Below, piece after piece: positions 25,541 to 38,700 of a stretch of DNA of 64,000 nt (position 1 is the first letter of the stretch; each line of letters opens with the position of its first letter). A model generated the notes under the pieces. It searched no databases. It was given only the letters and a program-made list of their open reading frames with translations, and was not told the origin of the DNA. This stretch comes from Embiotoca jacksoni (Eukaryota; Chordata; Actinopteri; Embiotocidae): the NCBI GenBank assembly GCA_022577435.1, contig JAKOON010000056.1, positions 7,501 to 71,500 of the forward strand, written 5' to 3'. The position numbers were made by a program, and so were the translations under genes.

Positions 25541-27887
25541 TGTCCAGGTCCACGGAGCTGCAGCGGTTGAACAGGCTGTGCTCGTCCTCCACCTTCCCCT
25601 CCGTCGTCTTTGCCGCCGTCTCTTCGCCGGCCGTCCTCCTTTCTCTCAGAGTCTGACGGAGACAAAAACAAAAAAAAGAGTTAAAGGACGCCGTGACTAA
25701 AAAGGAGACATGACGATATTCATGCGAACTGATGCTGGTGCGTAAACAAGGCCTCGGTCTGAACTGGTGAACGCTACGGTCGACGGACCCGCAGCGAAAC
25801 CAAGCGGCAAGACACTGTTGCCTGGCAACAGAGTGAGAAAGACAGACTGACTGGAGTCTTGTCGTCACCACACACCCGTTGGTTCGAGTTGTACAGGAGA
25901 GTGAAATATTAATTTTATGCGCTTCGGTCCGACCACTTCCTTCATCGGCTCGGGGAGGCGTCTGATTGGCTCCCGTCTCCGATCGGCGCTTTACAGCCGA
26001 CGAGTTCGACGGCTCCCGTCAGTCAACAGAAATATTTATCAGCTGCTTATTTGCAGACGTGCAAGATCTCCTGCGGTTTGTTCCTAACGTCGCATTGGTA
26101 ATTCAACACCCAGACAGGAAACATTACACCCTTGTGATTATCACACTGTGTTGCAACAACAACAAAAAAGAAAGCAGGGGGGACGATTAAACTGTCTCGC
26201 CCGTCCTCAGAGAATAGATTCGATGTCGTAACTCACTCTGGACTCTGACGTCCGGTAACACGAGATTTCTTTAATCCAACTTTAGTGAAGTTACGTCAGC
26301 AGTTCTCCTCCGTTATATCCAAAAGAGAGGAGAGCTGTCTACCTTTCATGTAATAATAATAATGATAATTAATGTGATTATTAAATAATAACGTACATTT
26401 ATTTGTTGATTTTGCAGCGTCAATTCTCAAAAATTCAAAATTCATTCGTGAATTTATTTTGTCGGTAAATTGCGCTAATTAGCAAAACATTGCCAGTCGA
26501 GGAAAAAATATTTACAATCTTTTTTTTTTTTTTTTTTAACAACTCTCCAGTAAGGAGTCAGATTCACTGGGATCATAATTGTGCAGCACATTTTTGTTCG
26601 CGTAGTTTTTTTATATTTATTTATTAAACCATGTGGCTCAGAGGTTTTAAACTTCCTCACGGTGACGCAGAATTACAGAACTTATAAAATACCATGATTT
26701 CATCTGCTGTCAAAATAAGAGCTTTAAATGCTTTGTAAATAATATTAATTCGACCGTATGTACAAAAACAACTGGAAGTGGGTATAAAACTAGTTTGACA
26801 TATTCCTCATTCCCATCATGAGACCACATTTCCCACAAACCCCGTCACTTCCGGTTTATCCGTTTTTTGTCCTTCCTGTTAACTCGCATGCAGTTTGTTT
26901 TTAACGGCGAGAGGAGAGTCAGTAGATCCTTGCCGATCCTAAATGAGTCGTTATTATTGTTGATAAAGCGAGTTTTTGCTAGGGTTAACTTGTGGGCGTA
27001 TCGGTGCGTGAGAAAAACTGCGACCGAGACAACTGCGAGAAAGAGGTCGTGGACGGAAGTGGTCATTTTTCAAAATAAAATACCATGTAGGCTAATGTAA
27101 ATCAAATTAAAATAAAGAAATAAAAGTTGTTTCTTCTTTCTGTGCGGCCCGGTACCAAATCATCCAAGGCCCTCTTTCATCCTCTTTTCTGTTCAGTAAA
27201 AACCTCAAAAATCTCCAAATTGAATGATTGTAAATTTGATTTGATAGAATATGATGTTCGACTGTAGATAATCAAATTAAAAAATTTAAAAAAATTTAAA
27301 AAACAGCACATGCAGCAGTTAAAATAGGCACAAATGTTAAATAATTCCAGCACTAAAATGCACATTAATCTAACAGTAAAATTAATCCAAAAACATCACA
27401 AACATCATCAGTAAAATTTTTACTGCATTTACTGCGCATTGTGTACTTTTACTTTTAATAGTTTTAAGTACATTTTACTGATACATACTTTTACTAAAGT
27501 GAGGTTTTAAATGCAGGACTTTGGCTTGTACTGGAGCAGGTTCACAGTGTGGTAACAGATCTTTTACTGAAGTAAAAGACTTGAATAGTTTGATCCTGCA
27601 TCTACAGTTCTGTTCTCAGAGATCCACCTGCTGATTAAAACCAGATTAGAACACATATCAGCTCATTGAATCACACATTGGTACAAATTGGTACAAGTAC
27701 CAATCCTCCAAAAGCTTATCTTTCATTTACCAACTCTGAAATTCTGCATGAGCTGATAACCTATCAGAGATCAGCTGGTGCTTAAAACAAATCAGCTGAT
27801 TGTGATTGATAGTTTTCATAACAGACATATTTTGCAAGTTTAGAAGTACGACTACAGTCAATCTGGACTCACGCATACATGTTGTAG

Positions 27888-27933
<46 letters not shown>

Positions 27934-29978
27934 ACGCTGTAAAAAAGACATGCCCTGTGTATCAGCAGCAGTCGTGGCCTACGTGAGCAAGTGGCAAACG
28001 TGATGTTTAATCAAAGTTGACCCGAAGCCAATCGATGAACTCTGTGGGTGTGGCCTGTGTGGGTGGGGCGCGGCCTGAATGTAGATATCACCGACAGGTT
28101 TTTGTTTTTTTCACGGCGCAGATGGAGTGTGCTGATGAACCTGAATCCTGTTTGGCAGCAGCTCCTCTAGTTAACCTGCTGGAGGTTTACAGAGTGCGTT
28201 CAACCCTGCTAATATGACAGTAATGTTAATTACCGTGCCCAAAAAATATTAGAAAAGACCAACTGTATAATCAGAAGGCTGCTTCCTTCATGGTTTTCAT
28301 GAATAAAAAACAAAATTAAAAAAACATGGTAATTATTAATTGTTTTATTTTATTTTTGTCAAATGTTGCATAATGGTTTGTTTTCGTAGTTTTAAAATTT
28401 TTTTTGGTTGGTGCCGTTTGATTTCAGCGGTTGCCTCCAAAATCAAACCACTATCCAAAATATTGAAAATAAAACCTCAGAGCTCCTAAACTAAAATCTA
28501 AACTCTTTTTCTTTTATTAAATATGTTCCACCAACCGCTAAGTTTTCTGATGACACAGTAAAGCACCGCTGGATATGCGTCAATATTTGCCAATCAATTA
28601 AATTTAAAAAAAGACGCCCGCGTATTTAATGCTCACGTCGCGGTCACGAGCGTCTGCCGAGCCGCGAACGCAGACACCCACCTCACCTTTTCCCCGCTTC
28701 GATAAACACGTGCAAACTTCTACGTTTTAACTTCGTTTCTTTACACGCAGACGAGCAAACACAGAAACTGAACCTGCACCCGTCTGTTGCATAAAGCTCC
28801 GATAGAGCGGATCAAACCGGCCGAGCTACTCGGCGCGTCGCTCTCCGGGGAGCCGACGGCGGAAACAAACGAGCAAATAGAAACTTCGACAACACCAGTT
28901 TTTAAGTCCGTCGAATGAGGTTGACCACGAATCTAAGAACAGCAAATGCTGAAAAACAGAATTCGGGGTTCATTTTACTTTATAATTTAAACGAGAAAAT
29001 CTGTAATGCTATTTTTAATAGTGGATGAAGGTTAGCTGTGAGATTAACGGCAGCATTTCAGGAATAATTATCCTCACTGTATAAGAACCAACAAAATAAA
29101 AATAAAACGTCGTATATGTACTCAAGTTCTATTAGGTACAAAATTTGAGGTATTTGTACTTTACTTTGAATATTTCCATTTTATGCAACCTCATACTTCT
29201 ACTGCAATGAATTTTGCACTGTTTCTCTGAATCTTTGAATTCTTTGAATCTTTAGTCACTTTTAAGATTATGGTTTTTCATCCTCTTTTCTGTTCAGTAA
29301 AAACCTCAAAAATCTCCAAATTGAATGATTGTAAATTTGATTTTATAGAATATGATGTTTGACTGTAGATAATCAAATTAAAAAATTAAAAAAACAGCAC
29401 ATGCAGCAGTTAAAATAGGCACAAATGTTAAATAATTCCAGCACTAAAATGCACATTAATCTAACAGTAAAATTAATCCAAAAACATCATGAACATCGTC
29501 AGTAAAATTTTTACTGCGTTTACTGCGCAGTGTGTACTTTTACTTTTAATAGTTTTAAGTACATTTTACTGATACATACTTTTACTAAAGTGAGGTTTTA
29601 AATGCAGGACTTTGGCTTGTACTGGAGCAGTTTCACAGTGTGGTAACAGATCTTTTACTGAAGTAAAAGACTTGAATAGTTTGATCCTGCATCTACAGTT
29701 CTGTTCTCAGAGATCCACCTGCTGATTAAAACCAGATTAGAACACATATCAGCTCATTGAATCACACATTGGTACAAATTGGTACAAGTACCAATCCTCC
29801 AAAAGCCTATCTTTCATTTACCAACTCTGAAATTCTGCATGAGCTGATAACCTATCAGAGATCAGCTGGTGCTTAAAATAAATCAGCTGATTGTGATTGA
29901 TAGTTTTCATAACAGACATATTTTGCAAGTTTAGAAGTTCAATTACTGTCAATCTGGACTCACGCATACATGTTGTAG

Positions 29979-30050
<72 letters not shown>

Positions 30051-33000
30051 CCATTCAATGTACCCTAGTTAGGCCTTGAGTATGTTTTCATCTAGTATTT
30101 TTTTTTTGTCAGTTGATTTATGTGTGCTTGATGATTCTGCATGACTTAGCTAAAAAAAAAAAAAATAGTTTGGTCAAAGCGAAACGGGAAGTGCAAAAAA
30201 CAAAAAAACCCGTTAAATACAAAAACACTCACATCACGCTTTTGTCTTGTTGTCCAAAAAAGATAGAAAGACACGAGTTCTGTAAGTATAAAGTTTGATT
30301 GAGCCGAGTTTAAACGCAAAGCCTCAATTCAGCAGAACAATAGCACTGAAATAGTTTCCTGGCTTATAGAGGATTTTGAGGTCAAGACAGGATTTCTGTT
30401 GTCTGTCATTTAGTTTATACATTGAACCGCTCTTTGTAGCTGGAGAGAAGCTAAAGAGAACTTGTTCCATTTTAATGACAACACGACTGAAATGCTGCTG
30501 TAAGCTAGTCAGGAAGGTTTGAATGAGGTTAAATATGAACTAAACTATCTGTAATATTTACATTTTAAGTGAATTCGTCATCCATTGAAGATATTAAAGT
30601 GTTTGCTTCCACCGTTGAAGGTTACAAGAAATCCTCACGCGGTACCAACAATAAAAACAAGGTCCAGGTGAACTTTCGGCGTCCGGTTAAGTTTTGCATA
30701 TTATATGCCCCGACTTTCATTTCATAATGTAGCTTAGAAAGGTGAAAAATAAACAATAAAACTCATTAGGGAAATTCAAAGCCGAAGCACCGTGGATACG
30801 AGGTGCTCCTCGAGCCGGCGATGGCCTGAGTGAGCGCTTCTTTTTGTAGTTATATGACTTCACATTTGATCGACATTAATGGGATGTCTTCTGGCAGGGC
30901 CGTAAACATATATATAGTCCAGTGTGTGGATGTGGATCAGAGTAGGTAGGTAGGTAGGTAGGTATATACTTTATTAAGTCCTCGCTGCTTTGAGAGAAAC
31001 AAAACGAAACACGAAACAAAAACCACATCGTCGTCCTCATCAGTGACCTACTTCATTCTGTGTGGAAAAAATAAAACGCAAGTAGCACAATGGAACCATA
31101 AGTGTTCTTTTCTGACTGTGGTTTGAGCTAGAAATGGATGTACCGAGAAAGATCGATCGGACGTGGGTTTTACTTGGTTACAGACACGGATGCTAATAAC
31201 CAAAGCTTTGGTGCCGTTTTCTTTTTCGGACGTCAAGATCGAAACATCGATGGGACTGTGGTCAGAGCCCAAAACCAAAACCTCATTTGTTTACCCTCAG
31301 TTCCTGTTGTTTCGTTCTCCTGTCACGATAAATACGCGTCCTGTGGTCGACCCAAATTATCAACGATATTATTCCCTTTTCCACGCACAGTTTAATAATT
31401 TCATGATAAACACAAGTTAAAAAGTGTTGACGACAACATGGACAAGGAAATGCTACAAGTACAAATACTATTCACGTAAAAGTAGGACACAATAAGTGGA
31501 AAAAGTGTACTTTAAGTACAATATTTCCCGTCTGTAATGTATTGAGTGACAGAAAGAAGAAAGAAGCCTGAATTGATATCACGAATCTCAAAAGTCTCTC
31601 ACAAATTCTTTCTTCAATAAAACTGTTTATTGCACTCAATCTTTGAATGCTGATTTTTCAGAGCTTTTTTGTTTTTTGTTGGTGTCTCTCTGGTTTAATT
31701 GTTTTATTGCCAGTTTGCGCCGCTCTGCATGACGAGGTGTCGTGCCATATTGTTTATTTGCTGAAGGAGATAGTAGGAGCGCTTGTTTTGATGCAGCTGA
31801 TGTCATTGATACAAAATGCGGCAGCATCGTGTTATATTTTTCACAAAAGAAAACGGATTTTCCTCACTTCATGTCTAACAACATTTCCGCCGATGCATCG
31901 TATCAAACACATCCATCTGAAAACAGTCACAATGACATCTGGAAAACAACCAAAGAGGAACAGCGGTAGGGAGTTCCTCTTTGTTGATGCAAAGACCAAT
32001 TAAAATGTAAACTAGTAATTGAAGTAATTGATTTTGCGATTTAATCTGTTATGATTTGTGTTTGGTTGAACCCAGAATTTTATGGTGTTTGTTTTTAATA
32101 GGCTATACTCAATATTAATAGTGAAATCCAAACTCAGCTGTCATGATGTTAAATTGTGTATAAAAATGGACGCAGTTGCCAGGTTTGGAAAAGTGAAACG
32201 AATACAGAAGCGCCTTAAAGTGCAATACCACTGGCTCCAAAAAAAACTGGCTCTGATAAACTCCTATTCAAAAAGCATCAACTTCTCTCGTGAAATATAA
32301 AGTCAGTAAATGTTTTCCACACGTTGTCATGGTGTCATTAGCTGAATTCACTCCTTCTGATCAGCGTCCAGATGGTCCTTCTGAAAATAATTGCATTATT
32401 GTTTAGATATTAGGCCTCAAACAGAGGCATGTTTTGACAGTCAGGTTTCCAGAATAGGTGGGCGGGGCATAGCGTTCTTCCCATCTTGTTCAAATATGGT
32501 CACTTCTGGCTCAAAAAAAACAAAACAGCGACGGCCGAAATGCCAGACAGGAGGCTGTAAAAAAAAAAGTTTTACAAACCAACATATGATGTTGCCGCTT
32601 GGTCATAACTCCATGGTAACAGATCAACAATATTCAAGAGAGATAAAGCATCGTACGTCTGATATTTGTTTTTCTTCCAGTCCATCTTTCACACAACCGC
32701 TCGATCTCATTCACCTGCTCCAACGCTTCCTCTGCGTTACCGCCTGAATGCGAAGAGCGGAGGATGAATAGCAGGTCGTTTTGATTGTCGTTAGGTCAAC
32801 ACGGAGAAGCGTGAGGACGGAGTTGGACGGACCGATTGTCGGGCCTCGATCTGTGTTTGCGCCCGAGCTGAGACAGTGGGTGGTATGTCAGTGATGTGGA
32901 CACAACACTATCCTCAGGTTGGCCCATTGTCTAATCAAGAATGACACCTACTGACCACATTACACCCACAAAGGGACCAAGGTTACGCAACAATAATTCA

Positions 33001-35042
33001 CAGTGTAGATTTTCAAAGCATTAATAAAAAGGGAAAACACGAGTTAGATATTTGCCGTTTAGGTAGATTATCGGATCGTTTTTTTTTTCCTGAAACAATT
33101 CAAAGACGCTTTGTTAAAACAAAACCAAAAACGGTTCGGGCGACTGAATAATCATATTTTTTTTACGAGCGAGGCCGAGGGCGAGGAGTAAAACAGAAGG
33201 AGAGCTCTGTCCCGGCAGGAGAGGAAATCTAAAAGAATGAGGGACACAAAAAACAAAGGGGATGGTTGGAGTGGGGCGGCGATGTGGCCTGGTACCATCA
33301 CAACACAGAAACTACAGTCAGTCTCCACGAGGAGGAGGAGGAGGAGGAGGAGGAGGAGGAGGAGGAGGAGGAATTAAACAGATTTTGAGGGCACATTGAA
33401 AAATCTAAGTTAGCAAGATGTTAAATGACAAAGAAAAGTAGCAGAAAACGGAGAGAAGTTTGAACTCACTTCAATAAAAACGACGGGGAAGCAAAAGGTG
33501 GAATTAATCCGAAGCTGAGAACCGAGACGGGGTTGAAAATCGTAGACGTTTAGGGTGAAGCGAAAGGATGGACGGACGACCCGCACGGGATGTAACACCA
33601 AAGAAACTTGTCATATCAGCCACGTTTAGTAACAAGAGTGAAGTTCAGACTCAAAGATTCCCCGACGAGACGAAAACCGTTTTGCTTATTTGACCAAAAA
33701 CTGTTCCGGAAAACAAAAAGACGAAAGAAATTGACAAAACATTGGAGATCTCCTGTCTCAAGTTCAAGGCGTACATTTTGCAATTTTGCAATTTTTTTTA
33801 ACCTCATCTCCATCTGAATTTGGGATATAACGTAAAAAAAAGCTGTTTTTTTGCACCTTTCTGTTGTATCAGATCAGGGATGCACCTGTTCATCCAACCC
33901 GAAGCTTAATCATTAAACCAATCAACCAAATAAAAACAATTAAAAAAGCCAAATGCAAATATTATTATTTTAATATTACCTTGACAGACTGAGCAGCATC
34001 TAAACTAACGTTGAGGTTCAAATTTCACTTTTTTGTCCTTTTCATATCTGTGTATGTCAACATGGAAATGAGAAGTCACCCCCTCGTGAAGCGGAGCGTA
34101 AGATAGGACATCGATGACGTCATGACGAGTAAACGTATTGACTTTGTATTTCAGGTTGGGTTTTTTTGGAGCCAGCCCCTAGTGGCCTTTAGCCGTATTG
34201 CACTTTAAGTAACTGGAATCGGAGACTACGTCCACTTCCACCTGCAGTCAGTGGTTCAAACTCCAAAATCCTCCCACTTTATCTTCAATGCCACTTTTGT
34301 CTATCATTTCATTTTCCTTTTTCATTCATTTTCAACAACAAAGCAACAAATTTAAAGCGCGTTTTTAAAACACGCCATCAAAAAAAAAAAAAAAAAAAAA
34401 AAAAAAACCGCAATCACGTTCTCTTTACGACGTGGGAACGTGTCTTTTTTTTATTTTATTTTTACCACGTTGCGTTTTTACGACCGCAATAGCGGCGGGA
34501 CTAAAGGTGGAGGGATCATGTGGAGGACAAAGGTCACAGTTAAGCAAATACACTTAAAAAAAAAAATAAACATCCGTAATCGTAAAGAATATCTATCTCC
34601 TCTACTGACTTCGGTGGCTCGGTTACAAACTCCACTCCCTCCCTACAGGTAATAATACTGTCTTATATTGTGGCTCAAACGTGCGCCAAAAAAAACCTGC
34701 ATTTCTGGTTGTTCCCCACTCGTTGTAACGTGACTCCCAGGCTACCTTCTGTATAAAGATCAATGCCGTACACCGACTGAATATTAAGACCCCACAGGTG
34801 ACCTCGGCGCTAGAAAAAGCGTTCATAACCCCGCCGGGTCTCCGGTTACAGAAGCGGACGGGTTCGGTCGGTCGAGGCCGAACTGGTTTATTACTCCTAC
34901 AAAGGTTTTGTGAGAATGACAAGAATGAATAGTGAGAGTCCTAAACCCTGGAAGAAGAAGGAGAAGCGACAAAGATGTGTTAACCTGAAAAATAACACGG
35001 TTATCTCTGATGGTAAATGATACCTGTGCAAAGACTTTGTGA

Positions 35043-35086
<44 letters not shown>

Positions 35087-35205
35087 TATATGTGTGTATT
35101 TGTGAGGGTGTGTCCGCAGAGCAGGGTTGAAGCTCAGTAACTGCGGAACATTCGATAGCACTTAAAAAATAAAAAATAAAAAAAATAAAAGGCCGGGAGC
35201 TCACT

Positions 35206-35290
<85 letters not shown>

Positions 35291-35690
35291 CAGAGAAGAA
35301 CAGTGATAACTGTAACTGCTGCTCAGTTATGGTGCTGAATGATAGAAAGTAAAGTATGATGTCAGAGTGAAGCCGACCTTTGACCTTTTGGATGTAAAGC
35401 ATCGTCATCTTAACCTGTTTAGACTTTCGTGTGAAATTCGTTCATAATTCGCGTGTGAATTTCTTTAGTTTCTGTTTTTTGATGACGGCGTGACCTTTGC
35501 CCCCCCCCGCTGACATCTCGTCAGTTTTAGCGTCGAGTTACAGAACACGAGCAGTTAAAACGGGATCGAACGAGCTGATATCTATTAATTATTAATTATT
35601 AATTATTAATTCTTTACTCTGATAATTATCAGGTATTTATGGCATAGATTTTTATCACACTCACAGTAAAATGTAAAAACGCCTTAACGC

Positions 35691-35752
<62 letters not shown>

Positions 35753-38700
35753 GATTTATTTGTGATGAATTGTGGGTAAAGAACACAAGAAACAATAAAC
35801 AACTGCAACCTCTGGATCAGTTCAAACAGCTGGTTGGAGCATCGCTCCTGTGAGGCCTTTCGCCTTGAATCAATTGCATCTTTGCAGCATATGTTCTCCT
35901 CCCATCCCCTGTGACCGTCCATCCTCCTCCTCCTCCTCCTCCATCCCGCCCTCTCTCTCCCTCTTTTCCAGGTGTTACCGTGGCGATGAGGAGGGAGCCT
36001 GTACCCGAGCGCTGCCGCTAATTGCCGCGTCAGCAGCCTCTATGGCAGCAGAAGGTAAACAGTGCGACGAATGTCGTGTTGCATTGAAAACAAATCGATC
36101 ATTGTCAGGTTCTGGACGATAGCAAAAAACATGAAGTTGGGATTTGGACAATTTTAAAAGGGTCATTTCCCAATTTCTTTTTTCTTCACCAAACAATAAA
36201 TCGGTCAAAAAAATATAAATTTAAAAATAAAGCTGAACTTCCAAAAGAAATTCAGAGAGAAAGTGCAGGAAGTCAAAGAAGAAAACACTTCAGCCTGACG
36301 ATAATAATGCCACTGCACTGACGAAGCATCACAACAAACATTATCACAATACAAATTAATTTCCCATCATGCACTCAACAGTTGATTTAAAGCCAAACTG
36401 TAAGACGTCTTGTCTCATTTTCAGCTTCCCAGTGATGGAAGACAACAAAACTACCACACAGTTATTCTATACGTCTAACGCAAAGTGGTATAACTTTTTA
36501 CAGCGTTTAACGTCGTAATGCTTCTACCAATTAAAACTCCCTTTTAAAGTGTGACCGCAATTAAAACTCCCTTTTAAAGTGTGACCGAAAGATAATGTCC
36601 TGTTTCTGCTTTGAGAAAAGAAAAAAACATTTGAACACGATTATAAAAAACAAAACAAATAAGGGCTTGGTTTAACATTTTACAGTTCGACCGGAGAATA
36701 TGAGCAGAGAAACTGAGCACTGCTTTGTTTCTGCCAGACCAACCTTCATTTTATTAACAACTGGAGTGTCCTGGTGACTCAGGCGGCCGGCAGAAAAATG
36801 TGACGCATGATCCTCATTGTCATATCTGACCATCTTTTGCAAACACGTGCCTTCATTCATTCTCTTTAGGTGAATTAATATAGAACAATAAAGTTGGGAA
36901 CGCTGTTTAAAATGTACAAAAACTACAGAATGTAATGATTTGCAAATCATGTAAACCCATATTTAATCGAAAATAGAACAAAGGCAAACCTATTAAAGTT
37001 TGAAACTGAGAGATTTTATTGTTTTTTTGGGGGGAAATAAATTCTTATTTTTGAATTTGATGGCAGAAACCCGTTTCAGAAACGTTGGGGCGGGGGCAAT
37101 GCTAAAAAAGACAAACATGATTGGGTTTAAAAAGAGCTTTACAGAAAGGCTCCCAGCTCTGAAGATGGTGAGAGGTTCGCCACTCTGGGAAAGACTGCGT
37201 GGGCAAATAGTGCAACAATTTATGAGTAATGTTTCCTTAACGTAAAGTTGCAAAGAATTTGCTAATTTTATAATGTGCCATAAAAATCTCTGCAAACAAC
37301 GGATGAGGCTGAAAATCAGTATTGGATGGTCGTAATCTTCGGGCCTTCAGGCAGCACTGCATTTAAAAAAAAAAAAAAAAAGCCATTAATCTGTAGTGGA
37401 AATCATCGCGTGGGCTCAGGAACACTTCTGAAAATCCTCAACTGTCCTCCGGACTTGTTGCTGGTATCAAACTCAAAACATTTGATATATCGGTCTATTT
37501 CTAATTAAATATGGGTTCATGTGATTTGCAAATCATCGCATGCTGACTAAATTTGCATCATATTTTCTTACAGGTGGGTAAGTTTTATACACACACACAC
37601 ACAAAACACACAAAACACACAACACACACACACAGAGAGTTGGACAAGTCAATGACCTCAGGGCTGAATTTTGTCCAAAAAAAGCCGCACTTTGAATACA
37701 ACTTTGCCACTTTTGCAGCAAAGGAAGGAAAAGCTTGTGTGAGAATATATGTGGACTCCAAACCGTGCAAAACCCAACACACACGAATCGGATAGCTGAC
37801 AGAGAGTAAGAAGAAAAACAGCTGGAGTCTAAAAGTCGAATTTCTTTTAAAAGTTTCTTTATCAGCGCCTGAAGTTTCCTCCAGTGGAGGGAGGATTAAG
37901 GATTTTTTTGGGGGGGGTTGTGTAAACTGTCCAAAATGCAACCAAGCGATGGACAACAAGGGATGGATAGATTTTTTTTTGGGGGGTTGTTTTTTTTTGC
38001 CCCTCTGAGCTCTTGGTGGGAAAAGATAAACCAGTTTCTGTGTAAATCATACATTAACATGGCTGTGACCCTCCACACCCACCCTAACCCGACCAATATA
38101 TGTCACCTGCACGCCCCTCCCCCTTTTCACCTCCTCCACACAGAAAACACAAGCCTGACTCCTCATTCCCTCCCCTATAATCAATACAGTCCACGAGAAG
38201 TATTCTGTGTCTGAAATTAAAAGCAGCTTAATAAGCTTCACTGCAGCTTTAACAACGTGACAGCTGAATGAGGACTATTTGTCTCCTCGGGCTGCTTCAG
38301 GAGGCGCGCGCTAAGTGACATATGATGCCAAACATGCTGGAAACTCCCCATGAAACAAATATCTTTCAAATTAGCCATGACAAGTTTTGTTATTTGATTT
38401 GACTACGTCACGGCGAGCAGCTGTTATCCCAGAGGACCCGAAGACATTATCGTTTATATTTTTAAAGTAAAAAGCAGCAGGTGTTAGTTTCCTTGGAGCC
38501 TACCTGTGCGTCCTCGGCGCCGCTGTCTCTGACCAGCTCCCCGATGTAGTACTGCTCCATCCACCGCCGGGCGTTCTCCGAGTGCCGGTGCGGGGGTCCC
38601 TCCATCTCCCGGCTCACGTCCTTGCCCGAGCGGCCGCGTATGAGCGCCTCCCCGCCCGGGTGCATCCGCAGGAAGGCGGTCACGTCGTAGACCCGTGTGC

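Larger units (their letters stand above)
25653..38503 (-). other. fa2h intron 1 (12.9 kb)
   Basis: Largest intron in the window. Contents, low to high coordinate: AT-rich unique sequence; a 0.7 kb duplication (27176-27931 and 29277-30049); a CpG-rich exon-like block (28620-28875); a likely LINE tail (30935-30990); dispersed element copies (32205-32620, 34095-34210); a GAG tract (33329-33371); CA/GT tracts near 35 kb; a plus-strand exon-like block (35972-36054); a 30-bp tandem duplication (36528-36587); and a TIR-flanked transposon (about 36885-37560). Confidence 0.75.

Noticed and set aside
31647..32003. 118-codon ORF in fa2h intron 1
   Set aside because: AT-rich, no splice support or domain; likely repeat-derived or chance.
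36528..36587. CRISPR-like array
   Set aside because: Two directly abutting units without spacers in a vertebrate genome.
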